Of a DNA stretch of 64,000 nt, positions 12,223 through 22,599 are shown piece after piece (position 1 is the first letter of the stretch; each line of letters begins with the position of its first letter). The position numbers and the translations under genes were made by a program. The stretch comes from Lentinus brumalis (taxonomy: Eukaryota > Basidiomycota > Agaricomycetes > Polyporales > Polyporaceae), in NCBI GenBank assembly GCA_001792895.1, contig MARA01000003.1:1240001-1304000 (forward strand), in the 5' to 3' direction. Below the pieces are notes generated by a model that saw nothing but the letters and a program-made list of their open reading frames with translations, made no database searches and had not been told where the DNA came from.

Positions 12223-12807
12223 TCAGGTATCCGTCTCGTTGGAGCTCTGGCGGGCACGCCACCACGACTTGCCGTAAGACACAAGGAGCTCTTCTCCTTT
12301 CTTGATCGGTTCGCCTCCGCTCCATACGCTCATTCGTAGCTCTCCTCTTTCTGTCCTGCGTTCTTGGAATAATGCATTCGGCTTGGGCTTTACGCCGCGA
12401 TAATCGTTGATGAACCTGGCCTCGTTTCCGCAGAAGTGTGCGTCTACGCCCACACTGACATGGTCAGGCGTACGATAGAGGGACAAATCATAGTCGGATC
12501 CGGGCCGATCGTCACAATGTACCTCGCCAATGTAGTCCACGAGGAGCGTGCGGGGAGGGATCTTTCTTGTAGCAAAGAGACCGTATTGACCGCGAGCAGG
12601 ATGAGAAGGATCCGAGATGGGATGAATGGCTACCGGAGCCTTCTGTGGATGCGTTTGGGCGGGTGTATGGCTCGTAGGAGCGGGTGATACGAGTTCTCGG
12701 ATGTGCTTTGGGACAGAAGAGTGGTACCTGGGCTCCTCGAGATACTCGAGATGTGCAGGCCAGCGCGGCGGGCGGCGGGACGACTGCGGGGGTCGCTTGG
12801 CGGCCAT
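12223..12807 (-). CDS. small SET-domain protein (putative lysine methyltransferase)
   Basis: Intronless, 194 aa from ATG 12807; an in-frame ATG at 12882 would add 25 hydrophobic/basic residues. After a basic Pro-rich N-terminus the SET core shows GQYGLFATRKIPPRTLLVDY, IGEVH, VDAHFCGNEARFINDYRG (SAM-binding position) and GEELLVSYGKSWW. The usual NHxCxPN sequence is replaced by FINDYRG. It has no pre-SET or post-SET cysteines and no chromatin-reader domain, so the substrate (histone or other protein) is open. The start lies 106-181 nt from the CK2 start, so the two genes share a divergent promoter. Confidence 0.8.
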   Translation of the reverse strand: MAAKRPPQSSRRPPRWPAHLEYLEEPRYHSSVPKHIRELVSPAPTSHTPAQTHPQKAPVAIHPISDPSHPARGQYGLFATRKIPPRTLLVDYIGEVHCDDRPGSDYDLSLYRTPDHVSVGVDAHFCGNEARFINDYRGVKPKPNALFQERRTERGELRMSVWSGGEPIKKGEELLVSYGKSWWRARQSSNETDT

Positions 12808-12988
12808 GAGCAAGAACACAAAGCTGTGCGGACTTGGGTCAGGACGGAAGCGCCGTGCGAAGAAGGCGAGCTGGGCGAACATGCGCAGGACGCAAGGACT
12901 GATTTCATTCTTCCACTCGTCCCGCGGCGCTCTGCTACTTCTTCATCTCCTCTGCAGCTGCGTGCCACTTGCTCCTACGCCTCCGCAC

Positions 12989-14383
12989 ATGGGCAGATCT
13001 ACCGCAAAGTCCGTCGCGCGTATTTACCCCGATGTCAACAGCAAGCTAGGCCCCTCATGGTATGAATATGGTCGGGCCCATTTCCTCTCGTCGATCGCGT
13101 TCGGTCTCTGAAAGATAGCGCAAGACAACCTTCAGGTGCAGTGGGGCTCGCAGGACCATTACGAGATTGTGAGGAAGGTGGGAAGAGGGAAGTACTCGGA
13201 GGTGCGCAGTCGCGTTGCGTCTTGGGTGATCGCCCTTGCTAATCTACGTTGAAACGCAAGGTGTTCGAGGGCATTAACATCGTCAATGAAGAGAAGTGCA
13301 TCATCAAGGTTCTCAAGCCTGTGAAGAAGAAGAAAATCAAACGTGAGATCAAGATCCTCCAGAACCTGGCAGGGGGCCCAAATATCGTCGCGCTCCTTGA
13401 TGTTGTCCGCGATCCCTCCTCCAAAATCCCATCCCTGATTACGGAGTACGTGCACAATGTCGACTTCAAGGTCCTATATCCCCGCTTCACCGACTTCGAT
13501 GTGCGATACTATATGCACGAACTCCTCAAGGTGAGTAGAGCATCTGTGGCACTCGCACAAGACTCACCTCAATGCAGGCATTGGATTATTGTCACTCGAA
13601 AGGCATCATGCACCGAGACGTGAAGCCGCACAATGTCATGATAGATCATGAGCGAAGAAAGGTTGGAAGAGTTGTCCCCTCTATGCTGGCGTCGTCTGAC
13701 CACGCATATAGCTGCGATTGATTGACTGGGGCTTGGCCGAGTTTTACCATCCAAGGACAGCATACAACGTCCGTGTGGCGTCGCGCTACTTCAAGGGACC
13801 TGAGCTCCTCGTGGACTTCCAGGAGTATGACTACAGTTTGGACATGTGGAGCTATGGCTGCATGTTTGCTTCCATGGTGAGTGCCGTGCTGCGCGTCACT
13901 GAGCCGTGCCTTACGTCTCTCTAGATCTTCCGTAAGGAGCCGTTCTTCCACGGGCACGACAACTACGACCAGCTGGTCAAGATCGCGAAGGTGCTGGGCA
14001 CCGACGGTCTGTACCAGTACATAGATAAGTATGACATCGCCCTGGACCCACAATATGACGAGCTCCTTGGGACGTAAGTGACGTGAGTTCCTCCGCGTGG
14101 ATGCACTATTAAGCATCCTATAGATATCAGAAGAAGGCCTGGGCTCGTTTTACTACCTCGGAGAACCAGAGATACATCTCGAACGAGGCGATCGACTTGC
14201 TTGACCGGCTGCTCCGCTACGATCACCAGGAACGGCTGACTGCGCGTGAAGCAATGGCACATCCATACTTCGGTGCGTGCTGTTCATGTTTATTAGTCCG
14301 CTTGCCATCTGACTCACATCATGCCAGAACCCGTGCGGAACGCCGCCCTGCATGAGGTGGAGAGCGGCGGAGTAGCGCCGTAG
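12989..14383 (+). CDS. CKA1: casein kinase 2 catalytic subunit alpha
   Basis: Constitutive Ser/Thr kinase acting on acidic sites in nucleus and cytosol. Eight exons give 343 aa with all phases consistent: 12989-13070, 13125-13201, 13261-13530, 13578-13661, 13712-13876, 13925-14073, 14124-14272, 14328-14383. Family hallmarks: [18 protein letters not shown], Gly loop [11 protein letters not shown], the basic cluster [14 protein letters not shown], catalytic [12 protein letters not shown], the CK2-specific DWG ([11 protein letters not shown]) and [20 protein letters not shown]. The C-terminus is short, as in most fungal CK2 alpha chains. Paralogue numbering (CKA1/CKA2) cannot be decided from one locus. 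Confidence 0.96.
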
Positions 14384-14900
14384 GAGAGTTCATTAGATCT
14401 GGACGGCTCTCCCTTGCGATGGACTGCGACATGGCTGTATCCATCCATGTGCAGGGTCCGTGGACTCAGTACTCTGTATTCAAGGCTCGGGAGGTGTGTG
14501 GCTATCTAAGACTATCCTTATCGTGATGGGGTTGAGGGAGCACGTGGTAGACATGCAGTACGTGCGGTCGAGCAGTCCAAACTTGTGTATCATGCAGCGC
14601 TCAGGCAGGATCAAATGCACCATATGTTTTCGTGCACGTCTATCGCGGACCGTGACCTACTTTGTTCAACACCTGTCCTTCCTCAAGGTTGATGCACGCT
14701 GGTCATGGCCTCTGCGCCGCATGCTTCCATGCGCGACCTCGTATCTCGTGATGAATTCAGTACGTTCCCGGTGTCTTCTTGCAATGTGCTTCAAGGAACG
14801 CAGCCGGGATGTGCGCGACATTACTTATAAACACCGCGGAATAGCTGGGAGTCGCTACGGCAGACCTCCTACTGATCCTCCGGTCATCGTTGCGCTCGCC
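14384..14900. other. intergenic, CK2 3' flank and chitinase promoter
   Basis: 517 nt between two plus-strand genes. The right end carries the TATA-like box of the chitinase gene. No other gene is visible. Confidence 0.5.
14826..14832 (+). promoter_or_regulatory. TATA-like box of the chitinase gene
   Basis: TATAAAC at about 70 nt before ATG 14901, a typical core-promoter distance. Supported only by match and position. Confidence 0.4.
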
Positions 14901-17313
14901 ATGGCTTGGACTGTCGGTTCCTGTGCTCTCCAAGCTCTCGCCACGCTCGCCATCGTCGGTCTCGCGGGCGTTGGTGTTACGGCCTACGACAACAGCCGTT
15001 ACGATAACGTGGGTTCTCTCTTCATTTGGATATACCTAACCTATCGGACTCACGCTGGTCTCGTGCTCTTCGAATAGGTCGTGGTGTACGTATATACACA
15101 TTCGTCGACTAGTCTGATCCATATAATAATCATATTGTCTCCCCCAGGTACTGGGGTCAGAACTCCTACGGTGCCACCCACAGCGACGTTGCGAACTACC
15201 AGAAGACGTTGTCGTACTACTGTCAGGTGAGCATACCCAGGGTCTGGCCTTGAGCTGCAAGATCCTTACCTGCCCGCCGCATAGGACAATGCAATCGACG
15301 TGATCCCGATTTCGTTCATCAACAAGTTCTTCGGTACCGGCAACGCACCTGTTCTGGACCTCGCGAACGTGAGCCCACCTCAAAGATGTGCTTTCTTTAG
15401 GAACGCGGACCGACTGGCGGTTGTCCCCCAGATCTGTAACGCGAAGGATAACGCAACGTTCTCTGGGACTGGTCTCGCCAATTGCCAGTCTCTTGCTAGT
15501 GACATCCAGACTTGTCAGAGTAAAGGGAAGATCTTGACCCTCTCTCTCGGTGGTGGAGGCGCCAGCGTCGGCTTCCAATCCGACAGCGAGGCGCAGACTT
15601 TCGCGGATACTATCTGGAACGACTTCCTTGGGGTTCGAGCTCCACGCGTCCGTTCGGCAGCGCGGTCCTTGATGGGTGAGGCACCTCCTTGCTTGACGTC
15701 TCCTTGACTCAGTTGCTCACTTCGCTTCCGTAGTGTCGACCTCGACATCGAGGGCGGTGGTGCAAACGGATACGCTGCCTTCGTAACACGTCTGCGCTCT
15801 CACTTCAGCGGGGCAAGCAAGAAGTACGTATACGTCATTTTGCTGCAGAGAAATGGGTCTCAATATCAGTATTACTGCCGTAAGGTACTATATTACCGGT
15901 GCACCCCAGTGTGTCTACCCTGATGCCTACCTCGGCACTACTCTGAACGCCGTTGCATTCGATGCGGTTTACGTTCAGTTTTGTACGTCACCCATGTGCT
16001 TTCTTTCCCTATCTGAGTTTATTAACACCGTGGCAGACAACAATCAATGTGGACTGCAAGCCTACAACAACTCTAACGTAAGGGGTCGAGTGCTCTTGTT
16101 CTCATGACGCGCTGCTCATACCAAGGCTCAGGGCTTCAACTTTGGTGTCTGGTAGGATTGCGGTCATGTTACCCGTGCAGTATGCGATGCTCACGTTGAC
16201 ATGTATCAGGGATATCTGGGCGAAGAGCAGCCCCAACCCGAATGTTAAGATCTTCGTCGGAGCACCCGCTTCTTCGACAGCTGCCGGTGGAGGGTACCAG
16301 GACCCTGCGACCTTGGCCACTATCCTGAAGAACACTCGCAACCGTTTCCCGTCCTTTGGCGGTATGGCTCTTGTGTATCCTATTGCGTCGGACTTTGTCT
16401 CACATGCTCGCAGGCGTTATGATGTGGGACGCATCTCAGGCATACGGTGAGCACTTTTCCAGGACGTCTTTCATGAAGGAATTCATCTCGGTCCCAGTAA
16501 ACAACCGATTCGATTTGGCAGCGAAGAATGCCCTCGTCGCCGCCGGTGGAACTGGTTTCACCTACCCCGCATGTTCTGCACCAGCATACTCTTCCGGCAC
16601 CGCCTATACGGCAGCCAGTCAAGTGACATACAACGGGTAAGTCATTTGTTCCCGAGACTTGACAGAATCTGCATGCTCACCGTTACGTGTTCGGTGGGTT
16701 CTCTTCGCTTCCGCAGGTACATCTGGGTAGTGAGTACTATCCTGATTCCATCGGAATATAGTGTTCATGGTCTCTGCTTTCCTTCCACAGGCCAAGTGGT
16801 GGTCGCAGAACACCCCAGGCGCTGATCCCAATGGTGATTGGACACCCAGTACGTGACTCCATCGCCTACGGAAAGCCGCCGTCTCATGGTCCGGGAAGTC
16901 AGCGCATGTGCTGGTTCAGCCACCGGACCGTCGACAACGACCACGGCTGGTGGGGGATCCCCTACCGGTACCTCTTGCGGCGGCGTAGCTGCCTGGAGCG
17001 CGAGTACGGCTTACAACGGCGGTGCACAGGTCAACTACAAGTACGTGCCAATCCATGCACTTGTATATTGAAGGGATAGTTGCTGACGCGCTAAACTAGC
17101 GGCCATCTCTGGACCGCCAAGTGGTGGACCCAGAACGAGACCCCCGGCAGTAAGTCCAACAAATCACGCAGTCTACCGCAGTGCCCCAACTCAAGTCGTG
17201 TATCAGGCAGCAGCGGTGTCTGGACCGACAACGGTGCGTGCTCCAGCACCAAGAAGGAGGCTGCAAAGACACTCGAGAAGCGTCTCGCCTCGTCTCGCTT
17301 CTTCCACTTCTGA
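14901..17313 (+). CDS. secreted GH18 endochitinase with two C-terminal CBM5/12-type chitin-binding modules (one apparent base deletion)
   Basis: Hydrolyses beta-1,4 chitin by substrate-assisted retaining catalysis, outside the cell or in the wall. A hydrophobic N-terminus (MAWTVGSCALQALATLAIVG) serves as signal peptide. The GH18 barrel follows: VVVYWGQNSYGATHS, ILTLSLGGGG (SxGG motif), catalytic VDLDIEGGG (DxDxE, proton donor Glu) and GVMMWDASQA. Two aromatic modules follow: YNGYIWQAKWWSQNTPG and YNGGAQVNY..GHLWTAKWWTQNETPG, separated by a Thr/Gly/Ser linker. There are more than ten short introns; one falls between DG and VDLDIE of the active site. The four-G run 15630-15633 must be five for the frame FLGGSSSTRPFGSAVLDG to reach that intron. 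Otherwise the gene looks intact and expressible. Confidence 0.92.
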
Positions 17314-17713
17314 GCGGATAGAGCTCTCTGATGCGACTCCACACGGACGGCGACTTGCCCCGCACTCAGGATGGCTGGCTGTCATTCTAGCTCAAGAAGG
17401 GCCTGGTCCACGCGTATAGAAGGGCCATGAGCTTATTTCTTTATACACATAATTGGGAGCGATTCGGATGACCGCTACGATGTGAGATATGGAGCACTTG
17501 CGGGATTTGTATGCTGTTTTAGGTTGGCTTGGCACGAAGGAGAGGGATTCGCGGCCTGGGGCGTAGGAACGTGTATGCATATTAACATCCACATTCAATG
17601 CAGATATAGGAAGCGTACACTGTGACCAAAAGAACGCTTCGGCCAGTCTCACGGGTATGGAAATATGTCCATCCAGGCCCTTCAGAGCCGCGGGGCCGCC
17701 CATTTCTCACTCA
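17314..17713. other. intergenic, chitinase 3' flank
   Basis: 400 nt holding the presumed 3' UTR of the chitinase and the edge of the transposase wreck. Nothing else is recognised. Confidence 0.4.
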
Positions 17714-18815
17714 TCATGGAGGCTCAATGCATGAGGTGCCGAAGACGTCATTCAACATGACAGCATACGTTCTCGAAGGGTCGACGAAGGCTGAAGGTGC
17801 GTGTATAATATGGTCTGATTCGACGGTGGGGCCAGAAAGGGACAGTGTTTTATGGCGTGTTGTCGAGATGCTCTCCCGGACTCCTGTGGTCTCGAATATC
17901 TTTCGTTCGCTCAAGAGCGTCATTGATCTGGTCGGCGATCGTATCCTCGTCGGTTGTGTCACGTCGCACCAGGTAACAGAAGTCCAAAATGCTCGGAAAG
18001 CGCGGACCATCTGCCCTGGTACGTGGCCGGCTATGGCTGGTGTAGGTATACCTGCAGACATATGGGACCTGTCAGTGCGACGAGACGAGGAGTGAGCGCC
18101 ACAATAACTTGCCTTCATCAGGGCTTTTGAGTCGTCGCTTGTCTACTGCTTGAAGCCGCGACCTTCCGGAAGTCTGCGAAGCCCTGGAAAGCTGGGGACT
18201 GTAGCGATCCTGACAAGAGATGAGCATGATCAGCGCGTTGAATGAAACTAATTGCGATCCTCATACCTTCGGTCGATGTCGGCCATCACCCAGCTTTGCC
18301 ATGGACGTTGACTAAGTACTCTTCAACCCATGTGACGAGGTGATCTTGGAATGTCCCCTTGACTTTCTGGTGAAGGAGGTCCGGTGTGAGGAGTTCGTGA
18401 ATGTCGGCGCGAGGAAAGTATGCTGTGAACGGCTGTAGGACAAAGAGTTCAGCGATTGCGACCTGTATACTGCCTACCCTGCGAAAGTAACGCACAGTGG
18501 GGGCATTGCACCTGCGAATGAACGGTACATCATGGTCAGCTCGGGCGACGGCAGATAGAACAAATATGCGTGCGTACTTTGGGCACCAGCCCTGGACTCA
18601 CGGTGCACGCCAGAAGCACTTGCGCTGGGTAGTCCGCAATGTACGGTCCAAAGCCGTAAACCACGCGTCTGTAGTACCTATCTGCGCAGCGCACCACATC
18701 GCAGTTGTTCATGTAATGCCGAAGCGACTCGGGTATGTGGCGGAGCAGATAGGGAATAGCTCTCGCCGAAACTTCCGGAACTCGGGGTCATCCTTAAGCT
18801 TGTACTGACGTTCAG
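17714..18815 (-). pseudogene. decayed Plavaka-type transposase fragment
   Basis: Pieces of the large transposase-like protein common in Agaricomycetes (Plavaka/CACTA-related, often annotated only by a C-terminal DUF) appear in order on the minus strand. They are DDPEFRKFRREL, SLRHYMNNCDVVRCADRYYR, VVYGFGPYIADYPAQVLLAC, FPRADIHELLTPDLLHQKVK then GTFQDHLVTWVEEYL, ATVPSFPGLRRLPEGRGFKQ, PAIAGHVPGQMVRAF and LDFCYLVRRDTTDEDTIADQ. They lie in different frames with stops between, so the copy is dead. The N-terminal part and the element ends are missing. Terminal repeats were not found by eye. Confidence 0.82.
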
Positions 18816-18833
18816 TTAGAACAGCAAGGTTAG

Positions 18834-19821
18834 TTATGAGCCGCCGGGGAGAGACGCGGTGAGGCCACCGTGATGATATATGAGGAAGCGGAGCTCGTTC
18901 GTCGAGTCACGGTGATTAACACCAATGATGAGACTGAACGCACGCAATGGTACCGCGCTGATCTGCGCGCGAGCATAGGTCGCTGCTTGCATGACGAGCG
19001 CCTTCCAGTTATCCTTGACCGCTACGGCGAGGTCGATGGGCATCTGATCATTGTCTGGGTTCGCTCCACTCCAGTAGCAGACCGTCTCCTTGCCTAGCTC
19101 GCGCGGGTCCGGCTTAAGCGAAGGCGCCCCAGCGAACTTGTCTCCGGTAGGCCGGTCATAAGTATGCGGAGAACACTAGCGTAGGGAACCAACGCTACTT
19201 GAATGTTACCAGCCTGAACAGAACACTGGCAAGCTTCTTCTGGCGAACACGTGTGTAGAGCTTGTCGCAAGGAGTAACGCACTCATTGAACCACTAGGTG
19301 AGAGGTTTGTAGTTGAACCTTTCGGAGGGCATCAACGTCAACGGTCGGGACCCACACATGGAGTCGACGCCCGTGCAGATTGCGTGGTCATCAATTACGC
19401 ACTGACACGCAGCGGTACCACGCCAAAGGCGGATATGGTTCCTGTGACCTCGCGGGAGAGTCTGCGACATCGATGATCTTTGGGGAGAGCATCCGCGCGA
19501 TGTCGTTCGCCGGGAACTGCCAGATCTGTTCGCCGAGCTCGCCGTCCATGAGCGCGAGCAGCTCGTCTTGCAAACGTCGTTCTGCAGGTGTCCACTGCGT
19601 TGAAGACTGCGAGCTGGTTTTGGCGTGCTCTACGGTCGAGGCCCAAGCTCTGGAGGCGGGGGTGAGCGCATGGTCGTTGGAGTTTGAAGGTGTTAACCAC
19701 GAGCGCGCCGCACTCACGAACTGCGCGTGTGAGTTCGTAGCGTAAGCACGCCAGAGTTTTGACCGTATAGAAAAGGCAACAACGGCTGCCGAGCCCAAGG
19801 AGGAGGGAATACTGACAAGTC
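18834..19821 (-). pseudogene. decayed coding fragment resembling fungal-type protein kinase (FunK1)-associated sequence
   Basis: On the minus strand ELRFLIYHHGGLTASLP follows DNWKALVMQAATYARAQISA and PLRAFSLIIGVNHRDSTN, a pattern I associate with basidiomycete FunK1-family proteins (a T/C-rich inactivating-looking kinase expansion). Upstream fragments (RRLQDELLALMDGELGEQIW, YPPLAWYRCVSV) could belong to the same ancestor but are separated by stops without good introns. The fragment ends right where the transposase wreck begins, so an insertion may have cut it. The family assignment is tentative; coding origin is more secure than identity. Confidence 0.4.
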
Positions 19822-20471
19822 CTTGACTAGAATCCTGTTTCCTCATTGACACACTGCGATCGCACTGGATGATAAACACGGACCATAAGGATGCCGCACA
19901 GTCGCGGGGAAATTAATAGCACTAGACACGGGGGCCAGATGCGGGAACACCGCGCCTCGTCGCCCTCGGACCCTATACTGGTACATCGCGACATCCGGGC
20001 ACGACGGACAGATGCCAATGGGCCCTCGGATGCCACGCCAAGTCAACTGGTGAGAACGTCCCAGAGTATTTCGAGGACACGCCGCGTCGTGAGGGGATCC
20101 GGGCTATGAGACCATCGGCAGATGAGTCTAATATGTGTCAATCGACGGAAGCAAGGCGCAAGAATAGCTCGTGAACAACTCAACTTGCGCAAGTACTGCT
20201 CGGCAGCAGTTGTCGCCCTGACACGGTCCTCGCACGAGCTAAACGGGTGCACACCAAGGCCGAGTCGCATTATGATAGGCGAGTCATCTAGTACAACAGA
20301 ATGCGGGAGATCATAGGATAGGAGGTCAGAGCTCAGACGATACAACCTTTACAGGACGGCGCAAGGCCCCAGACGGAGGGATACCAATGACAATTAACGT
20401 AATCCTACATCAAGTATCGCACAGTTCACAGCAATCGAACGCAATAATAACATGCCAAGGCCGAAAGCTTG
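19822..20471. other. intergenic, no gene recognised
   Basis: 650 nt between decayed sequence and the 3' end of the His-rich protein gene. Only short unsupported frames are seen. Confidence 0.4.
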
Positions 20472-21369
20472 TCATCGCTCTCGCGAGGGCATCGTTGTAC
20501 TTCGTTCAGAGCTGGTATTCCGTTTCGGTGTGTCGTCTTCGCGGATGTTCGAATCCAGGAGGAGCGAGTTGATAGCCATGGACTCTCGTGAGCGGGGAGA
20601 ACCGGCGCTGCTCTGCGCCGAAGATGCAGAGGAATACGGCGACAGAGGGAGGTCATGAGGGTGCACCGGCACACGCTCTTCTGATGGTGAAGCTCGAGCA
20701 CGCAAGGGAGGAGGTGAGCGAGAGGTCCGGCGGCGCTTGCGAGTCTGCTGGCCAGACGAGGGAGAGGTCCTCTCTCGCGGGTCCGTCATGGATGACGATG
20801 AACTTGTCCGATGTCGGGCGTGGTGCGGATGATCGTGGTGTAGTTGGTGTGACATGGGAGCAGGCGGGGAGTGATGATAGGACGCAGGCGGAGACGGGAA
20901 GGGGTGTCCGTGCGTATACGGTTGCGAGTGGTGGCCGTCCGGCACATGAAGAGGCATGACCGATGCCGGCGGAACTGGCGGCGCTTGATACATGTCAAGC
21001 ATCGTGCGATGCAGACTCGCCACAGAGGCAACGCGCTGAACATATAGGGAAAGAGCATGACATGAGTGGACAGTAGCTGTGCGTGCGTCAAGAGACCGAC
21101 CTGGTCCTCGGAGGTCTTCGCATTCAGCATGGCGAGTAGCATCTCGCGATCGCCGTCTCCTCTGGCTTTGTATGCCTCCAGTATCTCGCGCAGAGTGGGA
21201 GGCGGAGGCTGCGACGAAGAAGGTTATCCACTGTGCGCGCTTGGTACACTTGGCTGCTTACCTGCTCCAAGACACGCCAAGAAGAAGCAAGAAGAGCCTT
21301 CATGTCAGAATACGCGAGACGGCGCGGGTGGTGGTGGGAGTAGCTGGGCTCGGGCGGGAGGATGCTCAT
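20472..21369 (-). CDS. unrecognised His/Ser/Pro-rich protein with a short conserved-looking N-terminal region
   Basis: Three exons read well on the minus strand. The first runs from ATG 21369 (MSILPPEPSYSHHHP..DMKALLASSWRVLEQ). The second is PPPPTLREILEAYKARGDGD followed by REMLLAMLNAKTSEDQ, and the third starts RVASVASLHRTMLDMYQ. After these helical segments the protein becomes low complexity: His/Pro-rich, then a basic patch (TRKRRRTSRSPPP, a possible nuclear signal) and Ser-rich to a stop at 20472. Reading could also begin at an in-frame ATG 62 codons upstream (21555). I do not recognise a domain. The ordered first ~90 residues plus disordered tail would suit a nuclear regulatory protein, but that is inference. 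Confidence 0.55.
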
Positions 21370-22074
21370 GGGCTGGGGAGGGGCAGGCGGGGGCGAGTCG
21401 GGCTTGGTGAGGAGGCATATGTGGCGAGCTGCGTATTTGAGCAGAGCTTGCCAAGTCGAGGGACTATCTTTGACACTGCGTCTCGAGAGTCCAGAGAGTA
21501 ATTTTAGCGTGCCAAGACTTGCTCGGAACCCATCCCACCATGCCCCTTCCGCCACGCCGCCCGGTCTGCCCAGCTGCTGCCCGCGATGGCGGCCTGTTTG
21601 GCGCAGCTGGATGGTGCACCGACGCCGCCTCGCTCGGCCAGCAGCCAGCAGCCAGCATCGACGCCGTTAGCCACAGAGCAGCCACAACGAGCACAGAGCG
21701 GGAGGTTCGTGGCGTCTTCTCAAAATAAGCATCGGCGGTGTTCCTATTCTTGCATCAACTTGGGCTTGGCACTCCCGAAACAGCTGCGTCGACTGTCATT
21801 CTACTTATCATCAATAGATTCTGGTCTATTCTTGCACGGGGCTCCTTCTCCTCCTGCCCGCCCGCCTTCGTTGCCTCTCGCCCTCCACCGCGAGGTCGAG
21901 CGTATTCTCTGCTTCCTCTCGCCGAGCGACGAGCGTGTCGCCGCTACATCGCACCATGTGCCGCGATTTTCTCCGCCATCCCCTCTCATCTTCATATTTG
22001 ACCAGAAATAGGACCGTCACCGCCAAGCTCGAGCCAAGTATTCTGTCATCTTCGTATGCCGCATTTCGCCGCGA

Positions 22075-22440
22075 ATGCCATTCATGTGCTCTTTATCCTT
22101 GGCCGAAAGGTCACAGACGATCCTCCTATACCTCCGCGTCGATTCAGTGTGCTGTCTTGCCTTCTTGGACCTATGGCGCGATCAATTCACCAGGGCTCTC
22201 AACCTCGACGAAAATGCGGAAAACATCGATCGCGCCCTGGCGTCGTTGCGCGCCCATGTGTCTGTGCACTGGATTGATTACTCCGAGAGCGGCCCTGCTG
22301 CGACGCGGCCGCGAGGACCGACCACGAGGGTTTTCACGTATCTCTCGCGGACTGTCCATGACTCGCTCAACCACTGCGCTGCTCGAACAGGTGGGAACGT
22401 GTCACAGCGTGACTCGACCGACGAGATTCCCACCACATGA
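22075..22440 (+). CDS. possible short ORF, unrecognised
   Basis: 121 codons open from ATG 22075 (or the next ATG at 22084). The middle part (DLWRDQFTRALNLDENAENI, DRALASLRAHVSVHWIDYSE) has GC-rich third positions like real exons here. The ends look less convincing and no domain is known. It ends 160 nt before the F-box gene and could be an exon of an unmodelled gene or chance. Confidence 0.22.
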   Translation: MPFMCSLSLAERSQTILLYLRVDSVCCLAFLDLWRDQFTRALNLDENAENIDRALASLRAHVSVHWIDYSESGPAATRPRGPTTRVFTYLSRTVHDSLNHCAARTGGNVSQRDSTDEIPTT

Positions 22441-22538
22441 CCGTTACGCGACGCGTTCATGCGGTGCCGTCGGGCGTCTGCCTTCTGTGGCGGTTGGCCA
22501 CTCCAGCCGCAGTGACTCCTAACTCTCACCGCTTCCAC

Positions 22539-22548
22539 ACATATATAC
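22539..22548 (+). promoter_or_regulatory. TATA-like box of the F-box gene
   Basis: acatatatac about 55 nt upstream of ATG 22600. Position and AT content only. Confidence 0.35.
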
Positions 22549-22599
22549 TTCACCTTCGCGTCGCCCTCCTCCACTGCTTCTTGTCTTTCTCAATCAAAC

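Larger units (their letters stand above)
21370..22599. other. divergent intergenic region with one possible short ORF
   Basis: 1.2 kb between the minus-strand His-rich gene and the F-box gene. It holds pyrimidine-rich tracts near 21840-21990 and a TATA-like element close to the F-box gene. One frame (22075-22440) has coding-like codon use and is listed separately. Confidence 0.4.

Noticed and set aside
17622..18095. 157-codon plus-strand frame
   Set aside because: It runs antisense to recognisable transposase blocks and has no family match.
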